The notes beneath the pieces are model-generated. The model made no database searches and was not told the origin of the DNA. It saw only the letters and a list, made by a program, of their open reading frames with translations. This document shows, one piece after another, positions 22,557 to 35,040 of a stretch of 64,000 bases of DNA (positions within the stretch are counted from its first letter, which is position 1; the number at the start of each line of letters is the position of its first letter). The stretch lies in NCBI GenBank assembly GCA_035578905.1, contig JAQJVL010000292.1:50001-114000 (forward strand), given 5' to 3'. Source of the stretch: Stictocephala bisonia (Eukaryota > Arthropoda > Insecta > Hemiptera > Membracidae). The position numbers and the translations under genes are program-made.

Positions 22557-23134
22557 CCGAAAGCATTCATGTCCATTCCATATACGCCTAACCTTTCAGA
22601 AAAATCAGACGCATAGCTAGGAAATACAAAATCAGAACATCATTCAACACACAAAACACATTAAGACAGTCTTTAACTAAAACTAAACCAAAGAATGAGG
22701 AGCAATCCTCCAAAAATGTAGTTTATTGCAATACTTGTGAATGCAATGAAAAATACACAGGGGAAACAAAGAGACCACTGGAAGTTAGGCTGAAAGAACA
22801 CAAAAATAACATTAAAAAAGGAAACACTACACATTCTAAATTAGCTGAACATGCCTGGAACAATGAACACAGATTTAACTGGGATAACACTAAAATACTT
22901 CACAGGGAACCACATTTTTTTAAACGTAAATTCATCGAAGGTGCCTTTATGAAACTAAATAATGAACAAGTAATCAGTCAAAGTAGCATAGAAGTTAGAC
23001 CTATGTGGTTTCCTTTACTTAAAAACACACTTGATAAAAAGTTCAATACACTCATGACATCATCTAACCAGAATCCTACACCACCTGCACCTACAACAAT
23101 TAAACACCCCATGAGTCTCCGTCCCCGTACCTGA
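22557..23134 (+). pseudogene. Penelope-like polyprotein C-terminus with GIY-YIG endonuclease
   Basis: The piece before the nuclease reads PKAFMSIPYTPNLSEK, then after a one-base slip in the A-run at 22600-22604, IRRIARKYKIRTSF, the linker typical of Penelope-like proteins. The GIY-YIG core follows: VVYCNTC, KYTGET (usually YIGET), RPLEVRLKEH, then a conserved HAWNNEHRFNW and the catalytic-Glu region KRKFIEGAFM. The nuclease nicks target DNA to prime reverse transcription. It ends at TGA 23132. The start is missing and a frameshift is present, so it is dead. Confidence 0.85.
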
Positions 23135-23444
23135 GTCACCGCATTTTTTGCGATCTCGGAGCGTACGTCCCTGACCTCGTCAGTCTGTGTATGGTTGTTG
23201 TGAAGTGTAGTGTGTATGTTTGTCTTGTCCCCGTGTTTTATCACCTTGGAGGGAACTTCGTAGACACTGCATTTGGATTGTATCATCCTCACTTCGTGCC
23301 TGGGACGTCTAGACGCCATCGTCACTGCGGGTCGTAAGACTTCATCATTTTTGTAATATTTGATTATGGTATTGTTTTATTCCTAATAATTGTTGTCTTT
23401 TCAGGTTAAAATGTAATTGTAATAGTAGACTCAGTCCTTCCGAG

Positions 23445-24254
<810 letters not shown>

Positions 24255-24594
24255 GTATAATTTTTTGTGCATGTTGAATTTTATTTTAAATTAATAGTGT
24301 TTTTCAGGTACCATATATTTATGATTAGTTAATGTAATCTTATTTCAGTCTGATTTGAATATTAATCTTATTGTGTTTTGACATTTTTCGTTGATATCGT
24401 GACCTTGACAGCGCCTAATTGGCTATATTAATTTAACCCTGTTAATATTTTTGTTATATTTAGTAGAAGTTCATTTTGTTGTACTCCATTCTAGGATCTA
24501 TGTTAAAATGTAGATAATTATTAAAGTAGATAAGTTTATTAGTTTAAGAACGTAGTTTTATAACATGTTTGTGTAGATGTAATTTAGTTTTTAG

Positions 24595-24645
24595 CACTTG
24601 AAAAAGATTTGGGTTTTACCAAATCGAAACGTCGTGATTGTTATT
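24595..24645 (+). ncRNA. Penelope-type hammerhead-like motif, degenerate core
   Basis: The stem GATTTGG (24606-24612) pairs perfectly with CCAAATC (24619-24625) across a 6-nt loop. It is followed by GAAAC and GTC, the order expected of hammerhead stem II, the GAAA core strand and stem III. Penelope-like elements are known to carry short hammerhead ribozymes in their terminal repeats. Here the CTGATGA strand reads CTTGAAAAA, so self-cleavage is doubtful. Confidence 0.4.
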
Positions 24646-24689
24646 TTTCACGTAATGATGGCAAATGTCCAACTACCTTTGTCTCCCTC

Positions 24690-24703
24690 ACACTAATACT
24701 ATA
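24690..24703. repeat. Target-site duplication, right (14 bp)
   Basis: It is an exact second copy of ACACTAATACTATA and marks the 3' boundary of the Penelope-like element. Confidence 0.8.
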
Positions 24704-25340
24704 ATTTTTTTAATGTTTCTAAAAAATAAAAATAGTAGAAAGGAATGAGAGTGAAATAACTTAATGACATTGCTTTTGTATGAGTTAGGTTCTAGGTGCT
24801 GTGTTGCATATTGGTTCAGACGAAAATATCTAAACCAACCAAGGTCATGTATTCTTCATAGATTTGTTGGTGAAACTGAGATTGTATAACTGAACACATA
24901 GTTGTCATTCCACAATTTACTTTTTAATTTGAAATAAACTTTTTCATCAGTTGTTGTGTTATAATAACTTTAACTGATTCTAATGATTATAACTTTTCAT
25001 AATCAATCATGTTTACAAAAGCAGAAAATAAACAATTTAAATAATATTTAAAATAATTACGAAGTTAAATCAATATATACCTGGATAATTAATTACAGAC
25101 GATGAAGTTTTGTTGGTTGTAATGACATCAGAAAATAACAGGGTTAGTTAAATTTGGAAAAACTGAAATATTAATGTATTTACAAGATCTCATTATTTAT
25201 GAGACAAACTATTGATATGAAAACTACTTCATATTAAACTAAATTATTTTACTATACACTTTCTAGAGGCTTCAATTTAACTATAAATTATTCAATTAAA
25301 AAAGATATGTAGTAAAAGTGTTAGTAAGTTTTCGTTGTTG
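24704..25340. other. AT-rich intronic stretch
   Basis: No gene or repeat is recognised. Confidence 0.5.
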
Positions 25341-25973
25341 AGGAGGAGGGAAGTAGAAGTAGAGAGGGAAGTAGAAGAAGAGAGGGAAGTAGAAGAAGAG
25401 AGGGAAGTAGAAGAAGAGAGGGAAGTAGAAGAAGAGAGGGAAGTAGAAGAAGAGAGGGAAGTAGAAGAAGAGAGGGAAGTAGAAGAAGAGAGGGAAGTAG
25501 AAGAAGAGAGGGAAGTAGAAGAAGAGAGGGAAGTAGAAGAAGAGAGGGAAGTAGAAGAAGAGAGGGAAGTAGAAGTAGAGAGGGAAGTAGAAGAAGAGAG
25601 GGAAGTAGAAGAAGAGAGGGAAATAGAAGAAGAGAGGGAAGTAGAAGAAGAGAGGGAAGTAGAAGTAGAGAGGGAAGTAGAAGAAGAGAGGGAAGTAGAA
25701 GAAGAGAGGGAAGTAGAAGAAGAGAGGGAAGTAGAAGAAGAGAGGGAAGTAGAAGAAGAGAGGGAAGTAGAAGAAGAGAGGGAAGTAGAAGAAGAGAGGG
25801 AAGTAGAAGAAGAGAGGGAAGTAGAAGAAGAGAGGGAAGTAGAAGAAGAGAGGGAAGTAGAAGAAGAGAGGGAAGTAGAAGAAGAGAGGGAAGTAGAAGA
25901 AGAGAGGGAAGTAGAAGAAGAGAGGGAAGTAGAAGTAGAGAGGGAAGTAGAAGTAGAGAGGGAAGTAGAAGTT
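25341..25973. repeat. Purine-rich tandem repeat, 18-bp unit, about 35 copies
   Basis: GAAGTAGAAGAAGAGAGG is repeated almost perfectly; a few units have GTAGAGAGG, and one ATAG. The plus strand is all purine but for the T of GTAG. Because 18 is a multiple of three, frames stay open on both strands (Glu/Arg/Val-rich on plus), which is not evidence of a gene. Confidence 0.98.
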
Positions 25974-26171
25974 TACAGCCCAACAAAGTACGTGGGAACT
26001 GCGTACAATTATCTCAGAATAATCTCCACACTGCGTGACTCTGCTCTCATTTCTCAACAGTGTAAATTAACGTAAATAATTCTTAAAAACGAGTAGCAAA
26101 TAAAATAGCATGTCAAAAAAATGTTTTTCAGATAAGTCATAACAAAGTAAAAGTATTTCTTAATATATACA

Positions 26172-26382
26172 AAATCCAAAAATGTATGACTCATCACGAA
26201 ATCTGGAACCACTGACCATATTCTGATTAATTTAGAAGGAAGTTAGCTTTTCTATCATATGGACATACTAAATAAGCATTTATCAATTTTCCATTCATAA
26301 AGGGTAGAAACAGCCCTTCAACGTATCTTTTTTTCCATGAGAGAAGCTTTGGCATTAATTTAACAGCTGATAAAAAATATAT
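26172..26382. repeat. Dispersed family 1, first copy, left part
   Basis: CTCATCACGAAATCTGGAAC, GAAGGAAGTTAGCTTTT, AGCCCTTCAACGT and TTAACAGCTGATA match 58350-58560 in order. The copy breaks at 26382 and resumes at 31712, after the inverted-repeat-bounded segment. Confidence 0.75.
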
Positions 26383-26520
26383 CTACAGAGTGAGTCACTA
26401 CTAACTGCATTAACTTCACCAGTGGGCCCCACTGACAAAAAGGAACAAAAAAGTTCATATAAACCATGGTCTGGTTCTCTCAACCGTTTGGCTGTAATGA
26501 TTTTTTTTAATTACATGACT
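26383..26520 (+). repeat. Left inverted repeat of the 5.3-kb segment
   Basis: Pairs with 31575-31711. Shared blocks include GTGAGTCACTACTAACT, CTGACAAAAAGGAACAAAAA and CAACCGTTTGGCTGTAATG. Confidence 0.85.
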
Positions 26521-27056
26521 TGTTACTGCTGGATTGACGATAAAACCAAACCAATCTTATTTATGACATGGAAAGTAATACCATTTGAAAGAGCATTAAA
26601 TTCCCTATAAATTAAACATAGTACTCAAATAACAACATCTTATACAACGTTTTGGAATAACTGTAAAGTTGAACATTTTTGTTACAGACTTTCTTCTTTA
26701 AAATTCAAGGCTCAATTAAAGCAGTAAAATTTTTTGTATTCTTATATTCAATTATTGAAAAAAAACTTCCTTATTTATTTATATTTAAAATTATGTATAA
26801 ATATAAAGGGGTCATACGTCAAAAAACGTAGAAATTTAATTAAAATATTTAGTAAAGTATTAATTAAAGTACAGCATTAGGGTCCACTGTGTTGGTTATA
26901 AACACCAAACTAATGACTGTATATCTGTAATTTCTGTACCAGCTGAATTTGTTGACTAAATCAACTGTTTTGGAATTGAAAAATATATAATCGGCTAATT
27001 ATTGAAACGAAAAAAATCAACTTTTTTAATAGGATTTTTTAAATTACCTATTTTAT

Positions 27057-27866
27057 TGTATTCACAAGGCTCATTACTTGGGCCTTTCCTTTTCTCCCTA
27101 TTCATAAATGACCTTCCTGAAGTCATCCCTAACCAAGACACATTTTTATTTGCAGATGATGTTAAATTGTTCTTAATAATCTCTAAGGAGGAGGACTGTT
27201 CATTAATTCAGGAAAGCTTAGATGCGTTGAACGTTTGGTGTATGGAAAACTGGATGAAGCTCAATGTGAGAAAATGTCCGGTCATAACATTCCATCGTTG
27301 CCTATCGCCAATTATACAACTACACTCTTGGAGACTGAAGTGCAAGAGTGACAGAAGTGAGGGACCTTGGAGTTATACTGTCACCGTCATTGAATCCTGA
27401 ACTGCATATAAATAACATCTGCAGAGGAGCGAATGGAACCCTTGGTTTCGTTTGTCGTTATTCGAAGCACATTAGAAGCACAACTGCTATGAAGACACTA
27501 TACTGTGCTGTGGTTCGTCAGATCTTAGAGTATGGTTCTCTAACCTGGAGCCCGCATTCGTGCGAAGAACTTAAACGGATCCAACGTCGCTTTATTAGAA
27601 TGGTGGGTGTCAAGATTGGTTTCTTATATCATCAAGTTCCAGTTGTGGGTTTGGCTCAAGAATTGGGGCTTCAATCTTTGGAAATACGCAGGCTAATGGC
27701 TGACCTGGTCTTTCTTCGCAGACTACTGAATAACGAGGTGGATTGCCCTGACATTCTAAATTTAATTGCCTTGAAGGTTCCTTCTTCTACTCGTTCAGCT
27801 GAAATGTTTACAAGGCAGTATTACAGGACAAATTATGGAGCTAACAGCATCATGGCACGTCTCTAG
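27057..27866 (+). pseudogene. LINE A reverse transcriptase C-terminal half
   Basis: Two overlapping frames make up one broken gene: 27057-27400 with GPFLFSLFINDLP and FADD, then 27348-27866 with the thumb and the region ending in a stop after ANSIMARL. The frame change lies at about 27335-27350. Without the palm's first half and the endonuclease it cannot work. Confidence 0.82.
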
Positions 27867-28115
27867 AGAGTAGGCAACAAAGTGTCTATGGCTGTGGATG
27901 TCTTCAGAGAGGGCGAGACAACGTTCTGGCGTAAAGTGTCTTTGTTCCTACGAAATGCCCTGTACTTTATATGATCACAAAGTCTACCCCTATGATTATT
28001 TGATTTTATGTCAGTGTCTAGTTTATATTGTTATTGTACTGTTATTTGTTGTAAGTTATTCACATAAAAAATTGGAAATGAATAAAGAAATAAAGAAACT
28101 CCAAAACCTAAATCA
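27057..28115 (+). mobile_element. LINE remnant A (jockey/CR1-like), 5' truncated
   Basis: It begins within the reverse transcriptase at SQGSLLGPFLFSLFINDLP, has FADDVKLF (the catalytic Asp pair), and then in a shifted frame from about 27340 carries DLGVILSPSLNPELHI and ILEYGSLTWSPHSCEEL, the usual thumb and C-terminal region. The 3' end is AATAAAGAAATAAAG near 28081-28095, a short A-rich tail. One frameshift and the missing 5' half show it is inactive. Confidence 0.85.
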
Positions 28116-28639
28116 ACAACCACCACATGCAGCAGAGGGCAGCTGGAGGGATGTGGTCCGGTTACTTCAGATGTGGACATCGTTTCCATCAGTCCTTCAA
28201 ACATCCTCAATCAAGATAGTGCTAGTGTTAGTGACATAAAGCAGATACATGGTGTGTTTGAGCCTCAGCTAAATACCAGTGATATTGTAAATCTGATTGA
28301 TTTAGATAATTCTAAACATGCAACTTGTGAAGATAACGTCTTAAACCTAGCCTTTAATAATACAGAAGGAGATACAACTTGTTTTTCTCCAAATGCTGAT
28401 GAGCCTTTTTTGATACAGAGCTGTACAATAACAGAAATACTTTTATATATTTTAACTTAACTTATAGTATTAAGAGTCTAAATTTTTTGAAGTCTAACCG
28501 CAGCTCTTCAATTCAGAGTATTTTTTATATACCCTCTGGAAAGTTTTATGACAAGCTTAATAGTTGTAACTATTGTAAATATTTTGAAATGAAATCTTTA
28601 ATGAAAGCAATATTTATTGATTCCAGTAATTTGTGGCTA

Positions 28640-29274
28640 ATGCACCTTAACCACTAATAAATACAGGCTTAACTAATAAAATTCATGACCTCCGAAAACT
28701 TTTGGAAAAGTTGAATCTTGATGTAGTTTGCATAAATGAACACTGGCTTTCAAAAGACAAAATATTGATTCTTAATACCATTTCTAACTACAAGGTTGCT
28801 GCATACTATTGTAGGGAATCGAATAGAGGGGGTCTTGTATACAAACAAAAGAAAAGTATAAATGTTCTGAGATAAATAACCTTAATATTTATAATGAAGA
28901 TAATGTTTTTGAAGTTTCCTGTATCGAAGTATGTTCCTTAAACGCAATAGTAATTTCTGTATACAGAGTACGATGTGATCTAAATTTCAATAGTGGGGGA
29001 CTTCAACGTTGACGACACTTGCAAACCTCATAACCAAAAGAATATGATTTTAAATACCTTCAAAATGTATGGATTTACACCTAACTGCTTTACCCTGACA
29101 CGAGTAACAGCAACAAGCAAAACTTGTATAGGCAATATTTTCACAAAGATAACCTCAGGCTATCAGAAATTAGGGCTAAATATTGAACTGGGCCTCTCTG
29201 ATCTCAGAGCTTTATTCATTTCTTTAGATAGTAAGTTAGATAATAATAAAATTAATGATAAGAAATATAAATAA
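28640..29274 (+). pseudogene. LINE B apurinic-like endonuclease fragment
   Basis: LNLDVVCINEHWLS (with the metal-binding Glu), SNRGGLVYK and, after breaks, GDFNVDD (the GDFN motif) are seen in the order of the EEP nuclease that nicks target DNA for LINE insertion. Several frames are needed to follow it. Confidence 0.75.
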
Positions 29275-29879
29275 AAAAAAAAAGGAATTCACTACAGAAA
29301 TAAGACAGATAAATTAGAATGTATCCCACCTTAACAGTGCACAACAAAACTTCAATATTTTTTAACCTAACCTTAAGAATCAATTTGAACAGTGATTTTC
29401 ACTTAAGTTTTACAATTCCCATAGTGCAAATAAAAATTTTTCCAAGAAATGTGTTACTTGTGGGATAAAACTATCGAGTAGAAAAAAACAGGAACTTGGT
29501 AATATGTCAAAAATAACAAATGATGTTAACTTTTTTAACTAATATAAAACCTACAGAAAGATATTTAGATTAGTATGTAATAAGGCAAAAATATCCAATT
29601 ATAAATTTATAGAGAACGCTACTAATAAAAGTTGAGCATTCCGGGCAGTAATTCAATCTTCACATGGTGTACAAGTTCGAGACTTCCCTGCTATAACAAT
29701 TAATAACATTTCTAATGGACATAATATTGCAAATTTTTCTATTCAAAATTCTCAAATGTGCCCAATGAAAAAAAGATAAAACATAACATACAGGGATCAC
29801 TGAACCTTATGAATGTAAAAACCAGCAATTTTTTCACGCAATCTTTTCTTTAGGTACGTTTCTATACAACAAATAGAAC

Positions 29880-30880
29880 AAACAATCAAGTTCTGAATAG
29901 TAAAAGATCTGTAGGATGGGATGAGATTCCAGTAGATTTAATTAAAAAAGTTGCAGATATTATTGCTCTCCCCCTTTGTTGCATTGTTAATCACTGTTTT
30001 GATGAAGGTGTGTTCCCGAATCAACTTAATATGCTGAGGTAAAACCATTATTTAAAAAAGGATCTAAGAGGATCCAGCTAACTACCATACAATATCTATT
30101 TTATCAGCTCAGTCCAAGGTTTTCGAAAAAAATAGCATGTAGTCAAATTGTAAATTTCTTGGAAAGTAACCGTTTTAGCTATTGAGCAGTATGATTTCAG
30201 AAATGGATTGAATACTGTCTCTGCGGTGATGGACCTCATACCTCAAGTTGTCCGTGTTTTGGATGGATTGCGGAACACTGCTGCATTTGATTCTGTAAAA
30301 TACGAAATTCTTTTAAATAAACTTAAACTTTATAAATTTTCAGACGCAGCTTTATCCTGGATGAAATCATATTTATTGGACAGATATCAGAAGACAATTG
30401 TTTTTAAAGATAATAAAATTGTATTTCTGATTGGACAAAGATTAAAAGTTGTGTTCCTCAAGGGTCCATAATGGGACCACTATTATTTTTGGTCTATATA
30501 AATGACCTACCTTATAATGTTCTTTGTAAAACAATTTTATATGCTGACGATACGACTGCAGTTCTTACGGCAGAAAATTTAGATCAGCTAAATGCCATCA
30601 CAAAAAACTATGCAGAACTTAGATGAGTGGTTTAGAGCTAACGGATTACAGCTTAACAATTAAAAAACGCAGGTTATATCATTCAGAACACTAAAAAGTA
30701 ACAAAGACTTTACACAACTAATATTTCTTTAGATGGTTTAGATTCAGATATCAACAGTACCAAATTTTTAGGAATTCTTATTGATCAGAATCTTACCTGG
30801 AAACCACATATTCACACGCTTGCCAAGAAACTGATTATGGCAAGCTATCAGATGCTGGTACTTTGAAACTTAATTGATTT
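29880..30880 (+). pseudogene. LINE B reverse transcriptase fragment
   Basis: [70 protein letters not shown] and YADDTT occur in family order but in at least three frames, with in-frame stops. The catalytic YADD survives. This is a dead jockey/CR1-like polymerase. Confidence 0.82.
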
Positions 30881-31574
30881 TAAAACAAGGCTTATAGTTT
30901 ACTATGCTTTATTTTTTTCTTTAATGCAAAATGGATGTGAGTTATGAAGAATCATCGACAATTTTCAAAATTCAAAAGAAATATTTAACAATTATTACAT
31001 TAAAAAAAATCATACAAACCTTTATTCAATCGGTTAGAAATATTAATAATGCCGTGTCTCCTTTATAAAATCCTGCACTTTTCAAAAAATAATAATGAAT
31101 CATTAAATAGAGAAACATACTGTCACGGATATGGTAAGAGGTACAAAAATAATTGTACATTTCCAAAACATCCCTTGACACTTAAAAAAAAAAAAAAAAA
31201 AAAAACATTATAAGGCAATGAAAGTCTATAATAAGCTGCCTTTGCCTTTGAGAATTAAAGAAATTGAAGATGGGACCAAATTTAAAAAAAAGAGATAAAA
31301 CAGTTTTTACAAATAAAAAATATTACTCGGTTAGTGAATATTTAATGATAATGAGGGTCAGTGACAATAATAAATAATTTAATAAAAATATAAAAAGAAC
31401 ATTTTAACTTTTTTTTGAAACTATGTCACTTTAAACTTTCAACAAACTTGTTCTAGTTTTAACTTTATTTTTAATTAATTGTAGTAAATCTATATTTTGA
31501 CAATGTCGCCTGTTTTCTGGCTGCGCTAGACCATAAAGTGTTATGTGACAATAGAGATATATTTCATTTCAAGC

Positions 31575-31711
31575 CATGTAATTAAAAAAAAAAATCCATT
31601 ACAGCCAAACGGTTGAGAACCGGACTATGGTTTATAAGAACATTTTTGTTCCTTTTTGTCAGCGGAACCCGCTGGTGAACTTAATGTAGTTAGTAGTGAC
31701 TCACCCTGTAG
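31575..31711 (-). repeat. Right inverted repeat of the 5.3-kb segment
   Basis: It is the reverse complement of 26383-26520 at roughly 85-90% identity by eye, ending CTCACCCTGTAG. Confidence 0.85.
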
Positions 31712-31975
31712 ATATACATGAACATGACATAAAAGACTGTCTAATTTGGTTTTCATTGTGAAATGATTAAAGTAATTTCTAGTAACTCTGACCTGATTAC
31801 ACTACTACGCATCCCCCTAAAGTAGACCTATGGGGTTTTTCAGACCTTATTTGTCTAGGAGAATGGCAGCAGGGTGAGTTCTATATTGACGTGATGGCTC
31901 ACAGAGACCATTGATGGTAGGGTAAGTAAGCAAGTGTAGATAACCACCCCATAGCGTTATAATGGCTGTTGGCTG
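31712..31975. repeat. Dispersed family 1, first copy, right part
   Basis: It continues the copy broken at 26382: TAATTTGGTTTTC, AGTAATTTCTA, CATCCCCCTAAA, GGAGAATGGCAGCAGG and TATTGACGTGATGG match 58580-58760. Confidence 0.75.
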
Positions 31976-32242
31976 CCTAATTATATTTTTGAGATATAAT
32001 AAAGTTATATTTCAATTGGAAACCATTTTGATTTTATGTCTTGTCATCATAAAAAAGCAATTAAACCCCATTCATAGATATTTAATTTATATTTTTAGAT
32101 ACGGGGGTTTTTAGTAGATACAGTCTGTAAAAAGATAATTTCTCTCGATAGCTGCTCACTGGTCATGTTGACTTTATGCAACATTTGTTTTAATTTAACA
32201 AAACCTATTGAAGTCCATAATTAATAAAAGACATTAACTAAC

Positions 32243-32476
32243 CATTCTTCTTGTAAAATATGACTTCCAGTTTGAGCTCCGTCTTGCACTCGAGTGCTTT
32301 GTCAATCTGCAACTTGTGTTCGTCCATGGTGTCCGGGCCGTGCAGGAACTTGCAGGCGCAGCCCTTCTGCATGATCTGGGCACGCGCAAACCCCGTGAGT
32401 TCGCAGAATCCATCCGAGCAGTATACGATCGGGTATACAGACGGCACTTGGGCGTTTCCCAGCACGAAGTTGCTAT
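32243..32476 (-). CDS. Elk: Elk-type voltage-gated K+ channel, PAS-domain exon (first visible)
   Basis: This internal exon encodes the first two thirds of the PAS (eag) domain. On the minus strand it follows TGTTGTGTTTCAG and precedes GTTAGT; it is 234 bp with phase 1 at both ends. The product opens SNFVLGNAQ and has [36 protein letters not shown] and [13 protein letters not shown], matching the Elk/KCNH8 group more closely than Erg or Eag. It lacks the N-terminal cap (normally in an upstream exon ending before SNF), which was not found up to 64000. In the protein it is cytoplasmic and modulates gating. High GC and codon regularity set it apart from the intron around it. Confidence 0.93.
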
Positions 32477-34259
32477 CTGAAACACAACACCAATAATTAC
32501 TAAACTGACGGTTGAAAATAGACGTTTTTTAGAAGACTATTGTTTATGAATATAACGATTTGGTTTTTAAATATCATATCAATAACAAGTGAAGTAATAT
32601 CTATATATAAAAATAAAAACTATATTATGTTACCAACATACATGGTTTATTAGCAACAAGTTTATGTGCAGTATTTTATACCGTAACGACAAAAATGCAA
32701 TGTATAATATCATAGTCACGTGAAAGAAAGGTGAGCAAACAGGTGAGTTCATCTATATTCATGTAGGTTGTCTGTGGGACAAGTTTTTTTAGAGCCATAT
32801 GTGTGCAGGGTAGTTGTGTTACAAGTAAAAATCGTGGGTCCTGGGGGCTAGTAATAGTATTATGTATGCAGGAAAGATACGGGGGTCTGATAAAGCATAA
32901 GCCTACAGTTGGCTGCCTGAGAAAGTCCAAGAGAGAGTCCCGTGTACGCAGAGTCAATGAGGGGATCTGTTGATTTACATGTAAACAGTATGGAACTTCG
33001 TGTAAATAGTTTGAACGAAGGGCAGTAAGATGAACCACAATTACACAGAATGGACAGCTGGGAAACTCCTGCTAATCAGAAAGTGGGTGAGAGGGTCGTT
33101 TGACGCACGAATATCTTTTCATAAATAATTTTTAAAACTTATTAGAATAAGAATAACATACAAGCGTAACATCACACAATACAAATTCATTTCAATACAA
33201 GTACATCTTACTCATACCCACAAAAGAATCACGAAGGTTATGAATGCTTTTTCATCCCTCTGGTTCATCACGTATTAGCCGAAATCGATCACCATAATAT
33301 TTGTAAATATTGCACTTATATTGAAATACATTTGTGTTGTGAGTCGTTCGCTTTTATACAACTGTACCAAAACACATATTATGCTAATTAAGAAAATATT
33401 AATACAATAATACAAAAAATGCGATTTGAGTTTACATCACATTAACTAGAATGAAAAGAGAAATCGCAATGTGTGCTATATATATGACTTGTAATAATGT
33501 CATTAGGTTGAGCCACCGATCGAGTAGTCTTGATTACTCATTTCCATGAAAGAAAATTAGCTAAGCCATTGAGCACTTATTGGCAATGACTTTAAACAGC
33601 AGATATTAAAACTTTGCTTCTAAAAGATAAAAAATAAAAGGAAACAAATTGGAAGCGGCAAAGAACAATAAAAGTACTTGGACGGCAAAATATTGGAGGT
33701 GCTCCCTTCCTTCTTTTAACGCCAAGGAACAAAAGCTATTATTAATTATGCCCGCCTTTGTGGCACCTAAACCACTGTTGAGACTTTTTTGCCAAATATC
33801 CCTCCCTTGAATGCGAAGGGAATTCTTTCAATAACTTTTACGTGAGCATATGACATTTGAAGTATTCTTTTGATTTTATAACCTAATTCAAAAATAATTA
33901 TTTAGGTGAAATGTTCAGATTTAACATCTCATTCTAATACTTTTGTAAGAACAATTAAATACACATTAAAATGGCACCTTTTTAGTAAGTTGAAATAAAT
34001 AAGTTAATAACATTAATAATCATAGATCTGCATATTTTATAAAGTTACATAATCAACAAACTTATTTATAATCGCGAATTTAAGAAACAAATGTTGTAAG
34101 GACTTGTGTTTTCTTTACGTCTGTTCATTCTAAAGGCATACATTCAATGATGAATTGTAGCACTTTAGGTCTCGATGTCTATTTGTATATAAAACCCAAA
34201 AGCCTGAGAATCATGGTTCACTGAGAAGTAAGGTTTATTTAGTTCTAAGTGTCACTTTT
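32477..34259. other. Intronic stretch upstream of the Elk exon
   Basis: No recognised gene. A 120-codon open frame on the minus strand (32676-33038) has no known domain, no splice context and no start signal of note. Confidence 0.5.
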
Positions 34260-35040
34260 TAATTGAACCTCAGATTACCTAAATTCCTATTGTTACGTCC
34301 CGGTAATTCTGTGTCACGGAATTCCGAAGCCCTAGCTTTCCCGAAGCTTTTTCTCTGTCTTTTTCACTTAAAACTCGTAATACCTAAATTCATATTATTA
34401 CGTATGGTAACCCTGTGTCACGGAATCCCAAAGCCCTAGCTTCCTCGAGGCTTTTTTAACTTTAAAGTGTCATTTTTTACTTGGAATTCAAAATACCTAA
34501 ATCCCACAACGTCCTGAATCTTACTCTAGATTCAATTACAAATCATGTTCTATTTTGATTTGAAGGCAAGAATCCTAGGTTCTTCCTCTAAGGAACTTTG
34601 ATCTATTTAGGCCCTATTTCAATTAGTACCAGAATACCAGAGCATCAGTTTCCTTGAAACTCAACAATTGGGTATCTCTTAAGTCTCAACATCCAAAAGA
34701 TTTGGTTCTATCAAGAATTATTCTTCTAGAAGAGTCTTTTATGTTCCTTGGGCCTTGGAATTTCAAAACCCAATTTATGTATATCCATGAAGATCTAATG
34801 TTCTTTTACGTGTTCTTGGATCTCAAAGCTATTCTACATATTGGAGCCTACAGACCACCTTTGCCTCCTTTAGGTTTGGTGACTCTTTGGTCTCAGAATT
34901 CGAGAGCCCTAAGTCCTAAGAAGATCCAATGGACTATTTATGTGTTTGTGTCTCTTAGATCTCGTAATCACAAATCTTCCATAGATCCTTGTACCCTTCA
35001 GATATGGGTTTATTTCGGCAAATACTCAATGACATGTTGA
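34260..35040. repeat. Old, diverged tandem repeats
   Basis: ATACCTAAAT..C..ATTGTTACG, CTGTGTCACGGAAT and GCCCTAGCTT recur about 115-120 bp apart at 34275-34510. Weaker echoes of TCAGAATTC..GAGCCCTAAG continue to about 35000. A 128-codon open frame at 34654-35040 lies in this degenerate array and is not taken as a gene. Confidence 0.6.

Larger units (their letters stand above)
28116..31574 (+). mobile_element. LINE remnant B (jockey/CR1-like), endonuclease plus RT
   Basis: It follows directly after the A-rich tail of LINE A. Visible in order are an open fragment of unknown role (28173-28460), an EEP-type endonuclease, a linker, a reverse transcriptase and an A-rich 3' region with TTTCTGGCTGCGC. 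Many stops and frameshifts show an old, inactive copy. Confidence 0.8.
26383..31711. mobile_element. 5.3-kb segment bounded by ~135-bp inverted repeats
   Basis: The left end CTACAGAGTGAGTCACTACT and the complement of the right end, CTACAGGGTGAGTCACTACT, continue with matching text for about 135 bp. The flanks share ATAT. It interrupts a family-1 repeat. Inside are two LINE remnants and no transposase, so it may be a non-autonomous DNA element that captured LINEs, or two small elements in opposite orientation. Confidence 0.65.

Noticed and set aside
25335..26075. A 246-codon open frame rich in Glu, Arg and Val, and long frames on the opposite strand
   Set aside because: The 18-bp unit is a multiple of three, so all frames free of stops in one unit stay open throughout, on both strands. 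No start context, domain or non-repetitive coding part.
32243..32476. Assignment of the PAS exons to Erg (seizure) or Eag
   Set aside because: [11 protein letters not shown] and [12 protein letters not shown] fit Elk/KCNH8 better; Erg has a different PAS end and Eag a different core around the Cys pair.
32676..33038. 120-codon minus-strand frame near the Elk exon
   Set aside because: No domain, no plausible splice sites and no match to the expected Elk N-terminus; could be chance.
34654..35040. 128-codon open frame
   Set aside because: Lies in old diverged tandem repeats, no recognisable domain, and composition matches the surrounding non-coding sequence.
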